DNA of 64,000 bases from Paenibacillus sp. J5C2022 (GTDB lineage: Bacteria > Bacillota > Bacilli > Paenibacillales > Paenibacillaceae). Shown piece by piece: positions 44,627 to 52,847 of the stretch. Every line of letters starts with the position of its first letter. The first letter of the stretch is position 1. Below the pieces are notes generated by a model. It worked only from the letters and a program-made list of their open reading frames with translations. It ran no database searches and was not told the origin of the DNA. A program made the translations under genes and the position numbers. The DNA lies in assembly GCF_025567625.1 (NCBI RefSeq), contig NZ_JAOQJC010000038.1, positions 1-64,000 of the forward strand, in the 5' to 3' direction.

Positions 44627-45559
44627 TCAAACTTGATAACGGGTGTAAGAGGCCGTCAGCTTCCCGATTTCTTCATTAAGCGCTTCTAAACTCCCCATAT
44701 CCTCCTCTCCGACCGGCAATAGCGGCAATCTCGGAATCCCCGTCTCAATCCCTCTTAGGCTTAGAATAGCTTTGCATGCTCCGTATAGAGACGGGAAGCT
44801 GAGCAGCTTGCTGATGATTGCGTTAATCTTGCATTGCAGTTGCTGAGCTTCATTGATTTCTCCTTCCCTGTACAACCGTTCCAGCCGGCAGAACAATTCA
44901 GGCATAACCCCGTAGGTTCCGCCGATCCCGCCGTCTGCGCCCATAATTCTGCCACCCAAGTATTGTTCATCCGGTCCGTTATAGACTAGGAATGGTTTCT
45001 CGGCATTCACTTTAAATTGTTGAAGCTCAAACACGCTTTCCCCGGACATTTTGATCCCGATGACCTTGTCTTGCACCGCCATTTTCTTAAACAGCGATTG
45101 GGACAAATGAAACCCGGTTGTTTGCGGGATGTTGTAGATGATGAAGGGCAAGGAGGTACTGTCTATCATTTCCTGCCAATGTCGTTCGACGGCCGCTTCC
45201 GATAAGCGATAGTAGATGGCGGGCACGCTCGAAATCGCGTCGGCACCTACGGACTCGGCATGAACGGCCAGCTCAGCGCTTTCTTTCGTGGAATTGGCCC
45301 CTACATGGACAATAACGGTAAGCTCCTTGGCCACTTCGTCCATTACCGTCTCCAGAACGAGCTTTCTTTCCTCTGCCGTTTGAAGAATGCCCTCGCCGGA
45401 GCTGCCGCCGACATACAATCCGTTAACGCCGGTAGACACATAATAACGCGCTAATTTCCGTACTCTTTCCTCGCTGACTTCTCCTGTGTCATCATAGGCC
45501 GAATACATTGCGACAAATACTCCTTTATACTTTTCTTTATCCCATTCCTTTACTGACAT
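44627..45559 (-). CDS. nanA: N-acetylneuraminate lyase-like (DapA/NAL family) aldolase
   Basis: 310 aa, DHDPS/NAL superfamily. GGSSGEG (51-57) binds the keto-acid carboxylate; the catalytic pair is Y142 (IIYNIPQTTG) and K170 (GIKMSG), which line up with Tyr137/Lys165 of the E. coli enzyme. It would cleave N-acetylneuraminate to pyruvate and N-acetylmannosamine. The assignment as NAL rather than another family aldolase rests on the linked GH33 sialidase and FadR-type regulators. First gene of the operon; GGGGTG before the ATG. Confidence 0.85.
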   Translation of the reverse strand: MSVKEWDKEKYKGVFVAMYSAYDDTGEVSEERVRKLARYYVSTGVNGLYVGGSSGEGILQTAEERKLVLETVMDEVAKELTVIVHVGANSTKESAELAVHAESVGADAISSVPAIYYRLSEAAVERHWQEMIDSTSLPFIIYNIPQTTGFHLSQSLFKKMAVQDKVIGIKMSGESVFELQQFKVNAEKPFLVYNGPDEQYLGGRIMGADGGIGGTYGVMPELFCRLERLYREGEINEAQQLQCKINAIISKLLSFPSLYGACKAILSLRGIETGIPRLPLLPVGEEDMGSLEALNEEIGKLTASYTRYQV

Positions 45560-45649
45560 TCATTCACCCCTTTTCTTCGATGTTGTGCCAAGCGTACTTT
45601 GTATTATGCCGAATTCGAGAAATACGCATCCAACTCATACTTCAATCTT

Positions 45650-45662
45650 CTGGTCAGACCAG
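45650..45662. promoter_or_regulatory. FadR/GntR-type operator
   Basis: CTGGTCAGACCAG is a perfect inverted repeat with the TGGT-N3-ACCA core of FadR-type regulators. It lies just downstream of the expected transcription start of the leftward sialic-acid operon, a position suited to repression. The two FadR-type proteins encoded at 45870-47269 are the obvious candidates. Confidence 0.75.
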
Positions 45663-45675
45663 TACGTTCGATATG

Positions 45676-45703
45676 ATTATAGCATGTTTGTAACCGCTGT
45701 CAA
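45676..45703 (-). promoter_or_regulatory. Sigma-A promoter of the sialic-acid operon
   Basis: On the minus strand: TTGACA (45703-45698), 16-bp spacer, TATAAT (45681-45676). Both hexamers are perfect consensus. It drives nanA about 120 bp downstream. Confidence 0.85.
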
Positions 45704-45790
45704 CACCATTTTCAACACGAAATTATCGTTCTAATGGCTGCATTATCGCACTTCTGAATGGATAAGAGCTTCAGATACGAGCTTCTGATA

Positions 45791-45819
45791 TTGACATTTC
45801 CATTGTCAACACTTACGAT
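45791..45819 (+). promoter_or_regulatory. Sigma-A promoter of the FadR-type regulator genes
   Basis: TTGACA (45791-45796), 17-bp spacer, TACGAT (45814-45819). The -35 box is also part of the inverted repeat TTGACA-TTTCCAT-TGTCAA, which could be a second control site. Confidence 0.7.
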
Positions 45820-45869
45820 CTTAGCAGGTAGTATGACCACTGAATGAACACTATAAAGCGTGGTGGACA

Positions 45870-46544
45870 ATGAATATTAAAAAAACTTCCCTCGTGGATC
45901 TCGTTCATGACCGGATAAAAGATTACATCGTCGACCATCAATTGCAGCCAGGGGACCGGCTTCCTGCCGAGAAAGAAATCATAGAAGCGCTTGGGGTTAG
46001 CCGCGCGGTCGTCCGAGAAGCATTGAAATCGCTCCAGATGATGGGGATTGTAGAAATCAAATCAGGACAAGGCATCGTTGTCGGAGAGCTGTCGGTCAGG
46101 TCGATCTTCGAACAAATCGCTTTCCATTGGAAGATTGGCGCTAACAACTTCAAGGAACTGCTCGATACTCGATCCATACTTGAGCTCGGCGCTATCGATC
46201 TTGCCATTGAACATTACGATATGGACAAGCTCGATGCGATTGAGCACTGGAACCAGGTGCTTCTGGGGAAGATCGAGCGGAATGAAAAGCCGCAGCATGA
46301 AGATCTGCAATTTCACCATGCTCTGTTTCTTGCCACCGGCAATGACACCTATTGTCAGTTAAGTCAAGTCGTACACCAATACTTCAGCCTCAGTCAGCTT
46401 GATAAAATCAACAATTTGAGCGATTATGAACAGGCCTATGAACAGCATAGCTTAATCCTTCACTGGATTCGGAAGAAAGATGCTCCAAGAGCCAAGCAAT
46501 GTATGGTCGCACACCTTCAGCCGCTGTACCACTATTTGAAATAG
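45870..46544 (+). CDS. FadR/GntR-family transcriptional regulator (FCD domain), first copy
   Basis: 224 aa. An N-terminal winged helix (about 5-72) contains LPAEKEIIEALGVSRAVVREAL; the C-terminal all-helical FCD domain has the metal/ligand residues in a typical pattern (ELRxI-like DTRSILELGAIDLA, HHALFLATGN). It probably represses the sialic-acid operon and responds to a sugar acid or sialate intermediate. Its ribosome site GTGGTGG is weak. It is divergent from nanA. Confidence 0.9.
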   Translation: MNIKKTSLVDLVHDRIKDYIVDHQLQPGDRLPAEKEIIEALGVSRAVVREALKSLQMMGIVEIKSGQGIVVGELSVRSIFEQIAFHWKIGANNFKELLDTRSILELGAIDLAIEHYDMDKLDAIEHWNQVLLGKIERNEKPQHEDLQFHHALFLATGNDTYCQLSQVVHQYFSLSQLDKINNLSDYEQAYEQHSLILHWIRKKDAPRAKQCMVAHLQPLYHYLK

Positions 46545-46567
46545 AATATATTTAGGTGGTTATCTCC

Positions 46568-47269
46568 ATGAAACCTATTCAAAAGAACGAACGTTTAACG
46601 CTTAGCAAAATCGTGAGCGAAAACCTGAAAGAGTATATTTTGGACTATCAGCTTGTACCGGGTCAGAAGCTTCCTTCCGAACGAGATCTGGTCAAGATGT
46701 TGAATGTCAGCCGCACGGTGCTCCGTGAAGCGCTTCGCATTCTGGAGAGTACAGGCATTATTACCATCAGACATGGTGAAGGGGCTTACGTGCAAGACGA
46801 CAGCAACTTGTCCTCTCTCTTCGAGCACATGATATTCATGTGGAAGCTTGGCAATAAAACACGTGGCGACTTGCTTGAATTGCGGCATATTTTCGAATTG
46901 ACCGCTATTGAACAGGCCGTACAGAGAGCAAGCGATGAAGATCTGGAAGCGTTGGAGCAATTAGCGCTGCGGATGCAAGCCTTTACTGACACGAAATCAA
47001 TTCAAGACGCGGACATCGAATTCCACCGCGGTCTGCTTAAGGCCACCAACAACAAGCTGTTCGTGCAAATGACCGATCTCATTATCGAGTATTTCGCGAA
47101 TGTTCCGCATGATCACATGGACGCCATAGAACGCGACAAATCGGTAAGCGATCACCTGCGAATTGTAGAAGCCTTGCGTGAACGCGATGCGGCAAAGGGC
47201 AAGCAGTTGCTGACCAGCCACTTGAATTATTCCAAGAAGTACATGCAGTCTGTCAACGAGTCGCTATAA
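46568..47269 (+). CDS. FadR/GntR-family transcriptional regulator (FCD domain), second copy
   Basis: 233 aa from ATG 46568 (TTAGGTGG eight bases upstream; a GTG at 46556 is in frame). HTH motif LPSERDLVKMLNVSRTVLREAL; FCD domain with ELRHIFELTAIEQA and EFHRGLLKATNN. It is a paralogue of the preceding gene, cotranscribed with it. Two adjacent paralogous repressors suggest either heterodimers or two signals. A strong terminator follows. Confidence 0.9.
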   Translation: MKPIQKNERLTLSKIVSENLKEYILDYQLVPGQKLPSERDLVKMLNVSRTVLREALRILESTGIITIRHGEGAYVQDDSNLSSLFEHMIFMWKLGNKTRGDLLELRHIFELTAIEQAVQRASDEDLEALEQLALRMQAFTDTKSIQDADIEFHRGLLKATNNKLFVQMTDLIIEYFANVPHDHMDAIERDKSVSDHLRIVEALRERDAAKGKQLLTSHLNYSKKYMQSVNESL

Positions 47270-47286
47270 GCTTTTCATATGAAAGT

Positions 47287-47334
47287 AAAGTCGGCAAATA
47301 CGAGGCTTCTCAGCCCGGATTTGCCGACTTTTAC
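47287..47334 (+). terminator. Rho-independent terminator of the regulator pair
   Basis: AAAGTCGGCAAAT (47287-47299) pairs perfectly with ATTTGCCGACTTT (47319-47331), followed by TTAC. The stem begins about 20 bp after the stop codon. Confidence 0.88.
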
Positions 47335-47514
47335 TTGTCGCTAAGCGTTTTCGCCGTTTACGTAACTTGGAATTTCGTGCGCTCGTCGTCCGTTTATATT
47401 TATTCATTATCATTCTCGTACATTTTTAGCAACTTTCACCTGTTAATTTGTGTCTAACTATAAGGACTCTCTACTGAACGGTGCGAAAAAAATCGAAATG
47501 GAGGTACCTTCGAA

Positions 47515-48456
47515 ATGAAAAAGTATGCGATAGGTTTTGTATGCGGCGCACTACTTGCCAGCGCTTCCGTCGTATATGCGGCAGATGCTATTAAGGCGAC
47601 TTTATTTCCCGTCAAGTATGTGGTGAATGGAGAACAGAAAGACCTGTCCACCGGATACCATACCATAAATGTGGAAGGCAGGGCTTATGTGCCGGTAAGG
47701 TTCATAGCGGAAAGTCTGGATGCCGTCGTCGTCTATGACGATGCGTCGAAGTCAATTGAGCTGGACAATACGTTCCATATGAAAAGCATGTACACTCGCG
47801 TGAAAGCAGGGCATCTCCAAGTGAAGCAAGAAGGCAACGGAAGCCTTGTTACAGGCAAGCTCTATGTGGGACAAAGCTATTGGGATTCATTTGACGGAGC
47901 GAAATTCAGCTTTCCTCCTGGCACAGAAGTCAATGTAGGTGGAAGGATTGCCTTTTATGATGCTGACGGTGTTCCAATGGCGAAGGAAAACGTTTCTTTT
48001 CCCCTCACTGCGGGGGGAGATCGCATGCTGGACTTTGAATTTGTTACGGAAACGGACGTCAGTAATTACGATTATGCATCTTTGGAATCTGTAGGTCCGG
48101 AGCCATTGGATATGTTCCTTCCGCCACCAGCAGTGCATGTGTCCGATGCAACGAATAGTTTGGGAATCTGCTACTCCTCCATGATAAGAGACGGAGACTA
48201 TACCAAGATTCAATATGAGCTGGCCGTATTGAAGCCTGAACGTTACCGCTTTAACGCAAAAGTAGACTACTATGATGAGCTGGGAAAATTGCTGGGAACC
48301 GCCCACATTGCCTTCACTGGGCAAGGTCCATATGAAATTGAAGGCCCGGGCAGCAGCGATTATCCTTACACTTATGAAACAGCCGCCAAAGGCGACGTCA
48401 CCGGAGCCGCGTCGTATAAGTTGACCGTGGAGGAGATGGAGGTCATTTCGGATTAG
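47515..48456 (+). CDS. Secreted stalk-domain (copper amine oxidase N-terminal-like) protein
   Basis: 313 aa with a signal peptide ending near VVYAAD. Residues about 25-85 match the stalk domain common in Paenibacillus (PVKYVVNGEQKDL, EGRAYVPVRFIAESLDA, VYDDASKSIEL). The remaining 220 residues form a beta-rich region I do not recognise. It is probably cell-surface or cell-wall associated. GGAGG lies about ten bases before the ATG. Its stop codon TAG coincides with the left end of a MITE-like element. Confidence 0.85.
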   Translation: MKKYAIGFVCGALLASASVVYAADAIKATLFPVKYVVNGEQKDLSTGYHTINVEGRAYVPVRFIAESLDAVVVYDDASKSIELDNTFHMKSMYTRVKAGHLQVKQEGNGSLVTGKLYVGQSYWDSFDGAKFSFPPGTEVNVGGRIAFYDADGVPMAKENVSFPLTAGGDRMLDFEFVTETDVSNYDYASLESVGPEPLDMFLPPPAVHVSDATNSLGICYSSMIRDGDYTKIQYELAVLKPERYRFNAKVDYYDELGKLLGTAHIAFTGQGPYEIEGPGSSDYPYTYETAAKGDVTGAASYKLTVEEMEVISD

Positions 48457-48619
48457 GGCGTGTCTGAGAACTCTGAGGATAGCAAATTTTGCCGAATTTC
48501 CGTTCCATGCAAGGCGCGTTTGTGAAGGCGTACCCGGGGGTACGTCAAGCAAACGGAACGCAGCAGGGGGCGGAAAGGCGGTGAAAGATGCCACTGAGCG
48601 GGTTTTCAGACACGTCCTA
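48454..48619. mobile_element. MITE-like element (166 bp, non-coding)
   Basis: The ends are imperfect inverted repeats: TAGGGCGTGTCTGAGAACTC at the left, and TAGGACGTGTCTGAAAACCC when the right end is read in reverse complement (17 of 20 match). An internal palindrome GCGTACCCGGGGGTACG is present and there is no open frame. Flanks allow a TA target duplication (mariner/IS630 style) or a GAT duplication. It sits exactly at the stop codon of the stalk-domain gene. No source transposase is in the window. Confidence 0.8.
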
Positions 48620-48830
48620 GATGTTTTTCGCAACTCAAATTTTCACAGCGTGTTAAAACGGGTATAATGCATATTAACTAAACTTCACATGACTTATGCA
48701 ATTCACGAGATTAACTGGTAATTGTGAGAAAAACCGGCGTACTTCTATGTCAAAATCAATGTAGATCCGTTCGGAATTCTTATGCGCATGCTGATGCGCT
48801 TCGGATGTGGAGTGACAACAAGATTCAGTC

Positions 48831-49060
48831 GTGACCGGCCTGTCCGTAACCGTCACAGCAATCGATGCTGCAGACAATGAATCATCCGGCAACACTGTTA
48901 GCATGACGACCACGAATACGCCTCCTGTAGCTGCTTGGGCACTTACACTTTAGGCACTCAAGTAACTTACGGCGGCGGCGTATACGAATGTATCCAGGCT
49001 CACACATCCTTAACCGGTTGGGAGCCTGCAACTACCCCGGCCCTTTGGTCAGTCGTCTAA
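48831..49060 (+). pseudogene. Decayed C-terminus of a chitinase-like protein (FN3 plus CBM5/12 chitin-binding domain)
   Basis: Read in one frame, 48831-48945 gives VTGLSVTVTAIDAADNESSG, the end of a fibronectin type III domain, then TPPVAAWAL. A frameshift near 48940 leads into LGTQVTYGGGVYECIQAHTS and GWEPATTPALWSVV with a stop at 49060, a textbook carbohydrate-binding module 5/12 of chitinases or LPMOs. The upstream catalytic part is absent. 48620-48830 contains a TATAAT (48663) but no recognisable gene. Confidence 0.8.
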
Positions 49061-49164
49061 TCATGGCTTGAGGAACAAGCCTTCAACCGATGTGGTTGAA
49101 TAAGAAGCAGCATCGCCGTCTTCACGGCGCATCCTCTTCCATGTAATACCCTGTCATGCGGAAA

Positions 49165-49200
49165 AGACCTCATTCCCCGATCGCTCAGGAAATGAGGTCT
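49165..49200 (-). terminator. Terminator of the VWA/DUF5682/MoxR operon
   Basis: AGACCTCATT (49165-49174) pairs with AATGAGGTCT (49191-49200), with partial extension. On the minus strand it is followed by TTTTCC, 23 bp after the VWA stop codon. Confidence 0.85.
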
Positions 49201-49222
49201 GATTGGCAGAGGCTCGAATGAA

Positions 49223-50434
49223 TCACACGCCTCGCTTATTCCCGTCCAGTCTTCGAGCCAGCTCCGACAGATCGCGCCCCTTCAAGGCGCCTTCGACCAG
49301 ATGCGGCAGCATAGCCGGCGTGCAGGAGAAGCACGGCGTGCCGTCCCGCGACAGCCGCTTCGCCAAGCGCTCGTCATAATACGGAGCTCCGCCGTCCGCC
49401 AGTGCAAGCAGGCACATCGTCTTCACGCCCGCTTCCCGCAGCTCCCGCATTCTGCGGACAAGCGCCGCCTCGTTGCCTCCTTCGTACAGATCGGACACGA
49501 TGATGAACAATGTCTTCTTCGGCTCCGTAATGAACTGCTCGCAGTAAGCGACCGACTTGTTAATATCCGTGCCGCCGCCCAGCTGAACACCGAACAGCAT
49601 GTCCACAGGGTCGTTGTCGCATTGCTCCGTCAGGTCTACGACCTCCGTATCGAAGACGACCACTCTCGTATCCAGCGCGGGAATGCTGGCGAAGATAGAG
49701 CCGATGATAGACGCCCAGATGACGGAATCCGCCATGGAGCCGCTCTGGTCGATATCGATAATAACGGTCCACTCCTTGGTGCGCTGCGAACGGTCGAAGA
49801 AGTAGAATCTCTCCGGAATAATCCGCTTGCGCTCCGCATCGTAATGCTTCAGATTGCGCTGGATCGTCCGCTTCCAGTCGATTCCGCTGACAGAAGGGAG
49901 CGGCGAATGCTGGCGCCGGTTCAGCGCCCCTGTCACCGCACGGCGAATATCGCTATCCATCTTCTTCACCAATTCCTCTACAACCGCCTCCACCAGCATC
50001 CTGGCCGTATCCTTCGTCTTCTCCGGAATTTGCCCCTTCAGACTTAGCAAGGTGCCCACCAGCCCGATATCCGGCTTGACGCTCGCCAGCACCTCCGGCT
50101 CGAACAGCAGCTGCTTCCAACCCTTGCGCTCCATGGCGTCATGCTGAATGATGGACACGACATCCTCGGGGAAGAAGGTGCGCACATCGCCTAGCCACTT
50201 CGCGAGACGCGGCGCAGACTTCTCCTTCCCGCCGCTTCTGCCGCTCCCACCTGCAGATCCTGCCGCTCCGGACGTGTCGTCATAGATCGTCGCCAGCGCT
50301 TCATCCATAATCCGTTCATCCTCGCTGAATCCGATGCCGCCTCCCTCGCCGTGACGAGATAGCTCTCCTTCCGCCGCCGCACCGAGAATGAGCCTCCAAC
50401 GCTTCACTTCCCTATAATCCACTGTGCTACTCAT
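49223..50434 (-). CDS. VWA (MIDAS) domain protein
   Basis: 403 aa from ATG 50434 (GAGG nine bases upstream). The N-terminal 200 residues are helical and charged, with a Gly/Ser-rich stretch (52-70). A von Willebrand A domain follows with a complete MIDAS: D229-x-S231-G-S233 (IDIDQSGSM), Thr in GGGTDINKS, and Asp in IVSDLYEGG. Such proteins usually act with a MoxR ATPase, as in RavA-ViaA. Last gene of the operon, starting one base after the stop of the DUF5682-like gene. Cytoplasmic. Confidence 0.9.
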   Translation of the reverse strand: MSSTVDYREVKRWRLILGAAAEGELSRHGEGGGIGFSEDERIMDEALATIYDDTSGAAGSAGGSGRSGGKEKSAPRLAKWLGDVRTFFPEDVVSIIQHDAMERKGWKQLLFEPEVLASVKPDIGLVGTLLSLKGQIPEKTKDTARMLVEAVVEELVKKMDSDIRRAVTGALNRRQHSPLPSVSGIDWKRTIQRNLKHYDAERKRIIPERFYFFDRSQRTKEWTVIIDIDQSGSMADSVIWASIIGSIFASIPALDTRVVVFDTEVVDLTEQCDNDPVDMLFGVQLGGGTDINKSVAYCEQFITEPKKTLFIIVSDLYEGGNEAALVRRMRELREAGVKTMCLLALADGGAPYYDERLAKRLSRDGTPCFSCTPAMLPHLVEGALKGRDLSELARRLDGNKRGV

Positions 50435-50435
50435 G

Positions 50436-52847
50436 TTAAAAGTCCTCGAAATCAAAATCATTCAATTGGTCGATCATCTCTTCCTCGTCCTCCTTCAGCT
50501 CGCCCGTCAACGCTTCCGCCGTCTGCTCCGCTCCAGTGCCCCACAGCTCGCCCAGCAGCTCCGCGATCATCGTCTTCTCCCGCGGGTCGAAGGAGCTGAA
50601 TGCACGGCGCAAAAAGACAAGCGCACGCAGAAACTCCTCATCCTCCAGTGATCCGATGTACTCGTTCAACTGCTCCCACAAGCTCATGCGGGACAGCAGC
50701 GCATAGCGGTTGCGCAGCGACAGGCCCTCGAACCAGCCCGCCCCGATATCTGCCGGTATGCCCGGCGACAGCCGGCGCGACACCTCTTGCGCGCACTGCT
50801 CCGCCGTCATCTTGTTGCGCTCCAGCAGAATGGCCGCCGCGAAGCCCGACAGCCGCGGATTGAGATCGTCCCGCTCCGCCAACTCTTGCAGCTCCTGCAG
50901 CCACAGCTCCTCATCGATATGCTCGTAATGATCCGATGCTATGGCGTTCAGCTCGTTCATGGCCGACGTCATGCCGTGCGCCGCTTCGTCATTGCAGCCG
51001 CTTCCCTCTACGAGGAACAGACACGCCCGGGAGAACAGCTCCATCATAAGCGGAAGCAGATGCGCCGTATCGATCCGTCTTAGATCGCCGTAGCTGATCG
51101 TCGTCGACAATTCGCGCGCGGCAGCGGCCAGCTGCACCACATCGCGGCTGTCGGCAGCAAGATGCTGCAGAGTGCTCCGCGCCTCTTCCATCTGCGCGAT
51201 CATCCCGCACCGGCAAGCGACCTTGATCAGCGCGGACGCTTCCGCGATGCTGCCGCAGCTCTCCAGCTGTCCCTTCAGCTTGAACGCCGCCGCCACCTCG
51301 ACCGTCTCGCCCAGCAGCGTCGATTCCACCACTTCAATCTCCACTTCAGGCGACCAACGCAGCACCCAATGCTCCGCCCAGGTCGCATTTTCCTGTCCGC
51401 TGGCCTGCTGCTTCGCGAAGGAGATGCCCAGCAACGCCAAGCGATGCAGCAGCGTCGATCGGTTCAGATCGAGGAATGCGGCTTCCTCGCTCTTCACACG
51501 GCGATTCTCCCGCAGGTCCAGCGCCAGATCCGCCGCTACAGCTGTACGATACTTGTCCAGCTTCAACTTCTTAAGCAGCCGATTCAAGTCATCTTGGATC
51601 GGCGTCTGGCTGACGCCATCCGCCAGCTCTCCGATCGCCGTGCCGACATCGATATGCGCCAGCGCTTCAGCAATGACCGACAGCTCGCCCCTTCCCAGCA
51701 GCGTCTGAGCCGCATCGCGCAGATCGCGGTGCGTCGGAGCGCTTCCGCCATGCAGCGCGGCCAGCGACTGCGCAAGCCGGACCGCTTCAATCACTTCGGC
51801 GGTGGACCGATGATGCCCCTCCTCTCGCAGACGCCGCGCAATGCGGGACAAGTAATGCTCCGGCAGCTCGTCCAGCGTCCCCTGCTCCATATGCTGCCAC
51901 ATCATCTCATAGTAATACGGCGCATGGTTCCCAGCGCCGTAGCCCGACTTCGTAGACAGCCGGTAATAGGAGTACGGCATAAGCGTCAACTTGGCGCTGC
52001 GCTTCGGAAGCAGCGCATATTCTTCATCGGTCATCGCATCCTGCCAATGCTCCAGCGCAGCCGCATGATAAGCGCCGCATACGACGACGATGCGGTCCGG
52101 CTGATGGCCCGCTTGAACGGCCTTCCCGATCTCCCTGCGCATATACGCTTCCCGTATTGCATTATGGGCGAACTCATAAGGCTGGTCACTGCGTTCCTTC
52201 GCCTCCGACAGCTCGCGCATTTCCCGCGAGAAGGCGAGGATCGCCTCCCTGTATGCGCCGCTGTTCAGGTTATGCTCATAATGGCGCTCCCAGTACATGT
52301 CGTAGTCGTGCTCTCCGGCCAGCTCTGCGATGCGCTCATAGATCGAGCCGATCGCGCTGCCCTCCGGTTCGCCATCGCTCTTGCCGTCTCCCGCTCTGCC
52401 ATCCGTAGCGCCATCGTCCCGCCCGTCTCCTGAAGTACTGTCCGCTTCTTCCGCCGCTTCTGCGTCATCCGCTTCTACACCGTCCGCCTCTCCGCCTTGC
52501 CGCTTATCTCTTAAAGCCAGCGTAACGGAGGAAGGCAGATCGATGAAGGCCGCTTCCGCGCCGTTCTCCTTCGCCCACTTCATCGCTTGGAATTCCGGCG
52601 AATATACGGCGAACGGCCACATCGCCGTTCGAACGGGAAGGCTATCGGTGAAAGCCAGCAAGGCTACGGGAGGCTTCGTCCGCTTGTTGGTCAGATGGCG
52701 AATCTCCGCCGTTGCATCCGCCGGCCCTTCAATCAGCACCGCCGTCGGCTTCATCTCGTCCAAGAATTGCAGCAGATGCTTCGCTCCGCCCGGAGATAGA
52801 TGCCGCACGCCAAATATATGTACAGCGCTCTCCATTCCCGTACTCAC
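50436..52847 (-). CDS. DUF5682-like protein, possible ChaN/EreA-type hydrolase domain
   Basis: 803 aa from GTG 52847, which overlaps the MoxR stop as GTGA and has GGAG eight bases upstream; ATG 52835 is the alternative. The N-terminus HIFGVRHLSPGG (10-21) and VLIEGP (37-42), and later VVVCGAYHAAAL (about 265), resemble the His/Glu/His pattern of ChaN/erythromycin-esterase/TraB-like proteins. An acidic low-complexity insert lies around 125-170. The C-terminal 500 residues are helical. This is the protein commonly found between MoxR and VWA genes and named DUF5682; its activity is unknown. Confidence 0.82.
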   Translation of the reverse strand: MSTGMESAVHIFGVRHLSPGGAKHLLQFLDEMKPTAVLIEGPADATAEIRHLTNKRTKPPVALLAFTDSLPVRTAMWPFAVYSPEFQAMKWAKENGAEAAFIDLPSSVTLALRDKRQGGEADGVEADDAEAAEEADSTSGDGRDDGATDGRAGDGKSDGEPEGSAIGSIYERIAELAGEHDYDMYWERHYEHNLNSGAYREAILAFSREMRELSEAKERSDQPYEFAHNAIREAYMRREIGKAVQAGHQPDRIVVVCGAYHAAALEHWQDAMTDEEYALLPKRSAKLTLMPYSYYRLSTKSGYGAGNHAPYYYEMMWQHMEQGTLDELPEHYLSRIARRLREEGHHRSTAEVIEAVRLAQSLAALHGGSAPTHRDLRDAAQTLLGRGELSVIAEALAHIDVGTAIGELADGVSQTPIQDDLNRLLKKLKLDKYRTAVAADLALDLRENRRVKSEEAAFLDLNRSTLLHRLALLGISFAKQQASGQENATWAEHWVLRWSPEVEIEVVESTLLGETVEVAAAFKLKGQLESCGSIAEASALIKVACRCGMIAQMEEARSTLQHLAADSRDVVQLAAAARELSTTISYGDLRRIDTAHLLPLMMELFSRACLFLVEGSGCNDEAAHGMTSAMNELNAIASDHYEHIDEELWLQELQELAERDDLNPRLSGFAAAILLERNKMTAEQCAQEVSRRLSPGIPADIGAGWFEGLSLRNRYALLSRMSLWEQLNEYIGSLEDEEFLRALVFLRRAFSSFDPREKTMIAELLGELWGTGAEQTAEALTGELKEDEEEMIDQLNDFDFEDF

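Noticed and set aside
47515-48456. Stalk-domain gene truncated by the MITE-like element
   Set aside because: Removing the element with a TA duplication leaves the same TAG stop, so truncation is not shown. Only the alternative GAT duplication would lengthen the protein.
51162-52433. 423-codon plus-strand frame opposite the DUF5682-like gene
   Set aside because: Antisense shadow; composition follows the codon use of the real gene.
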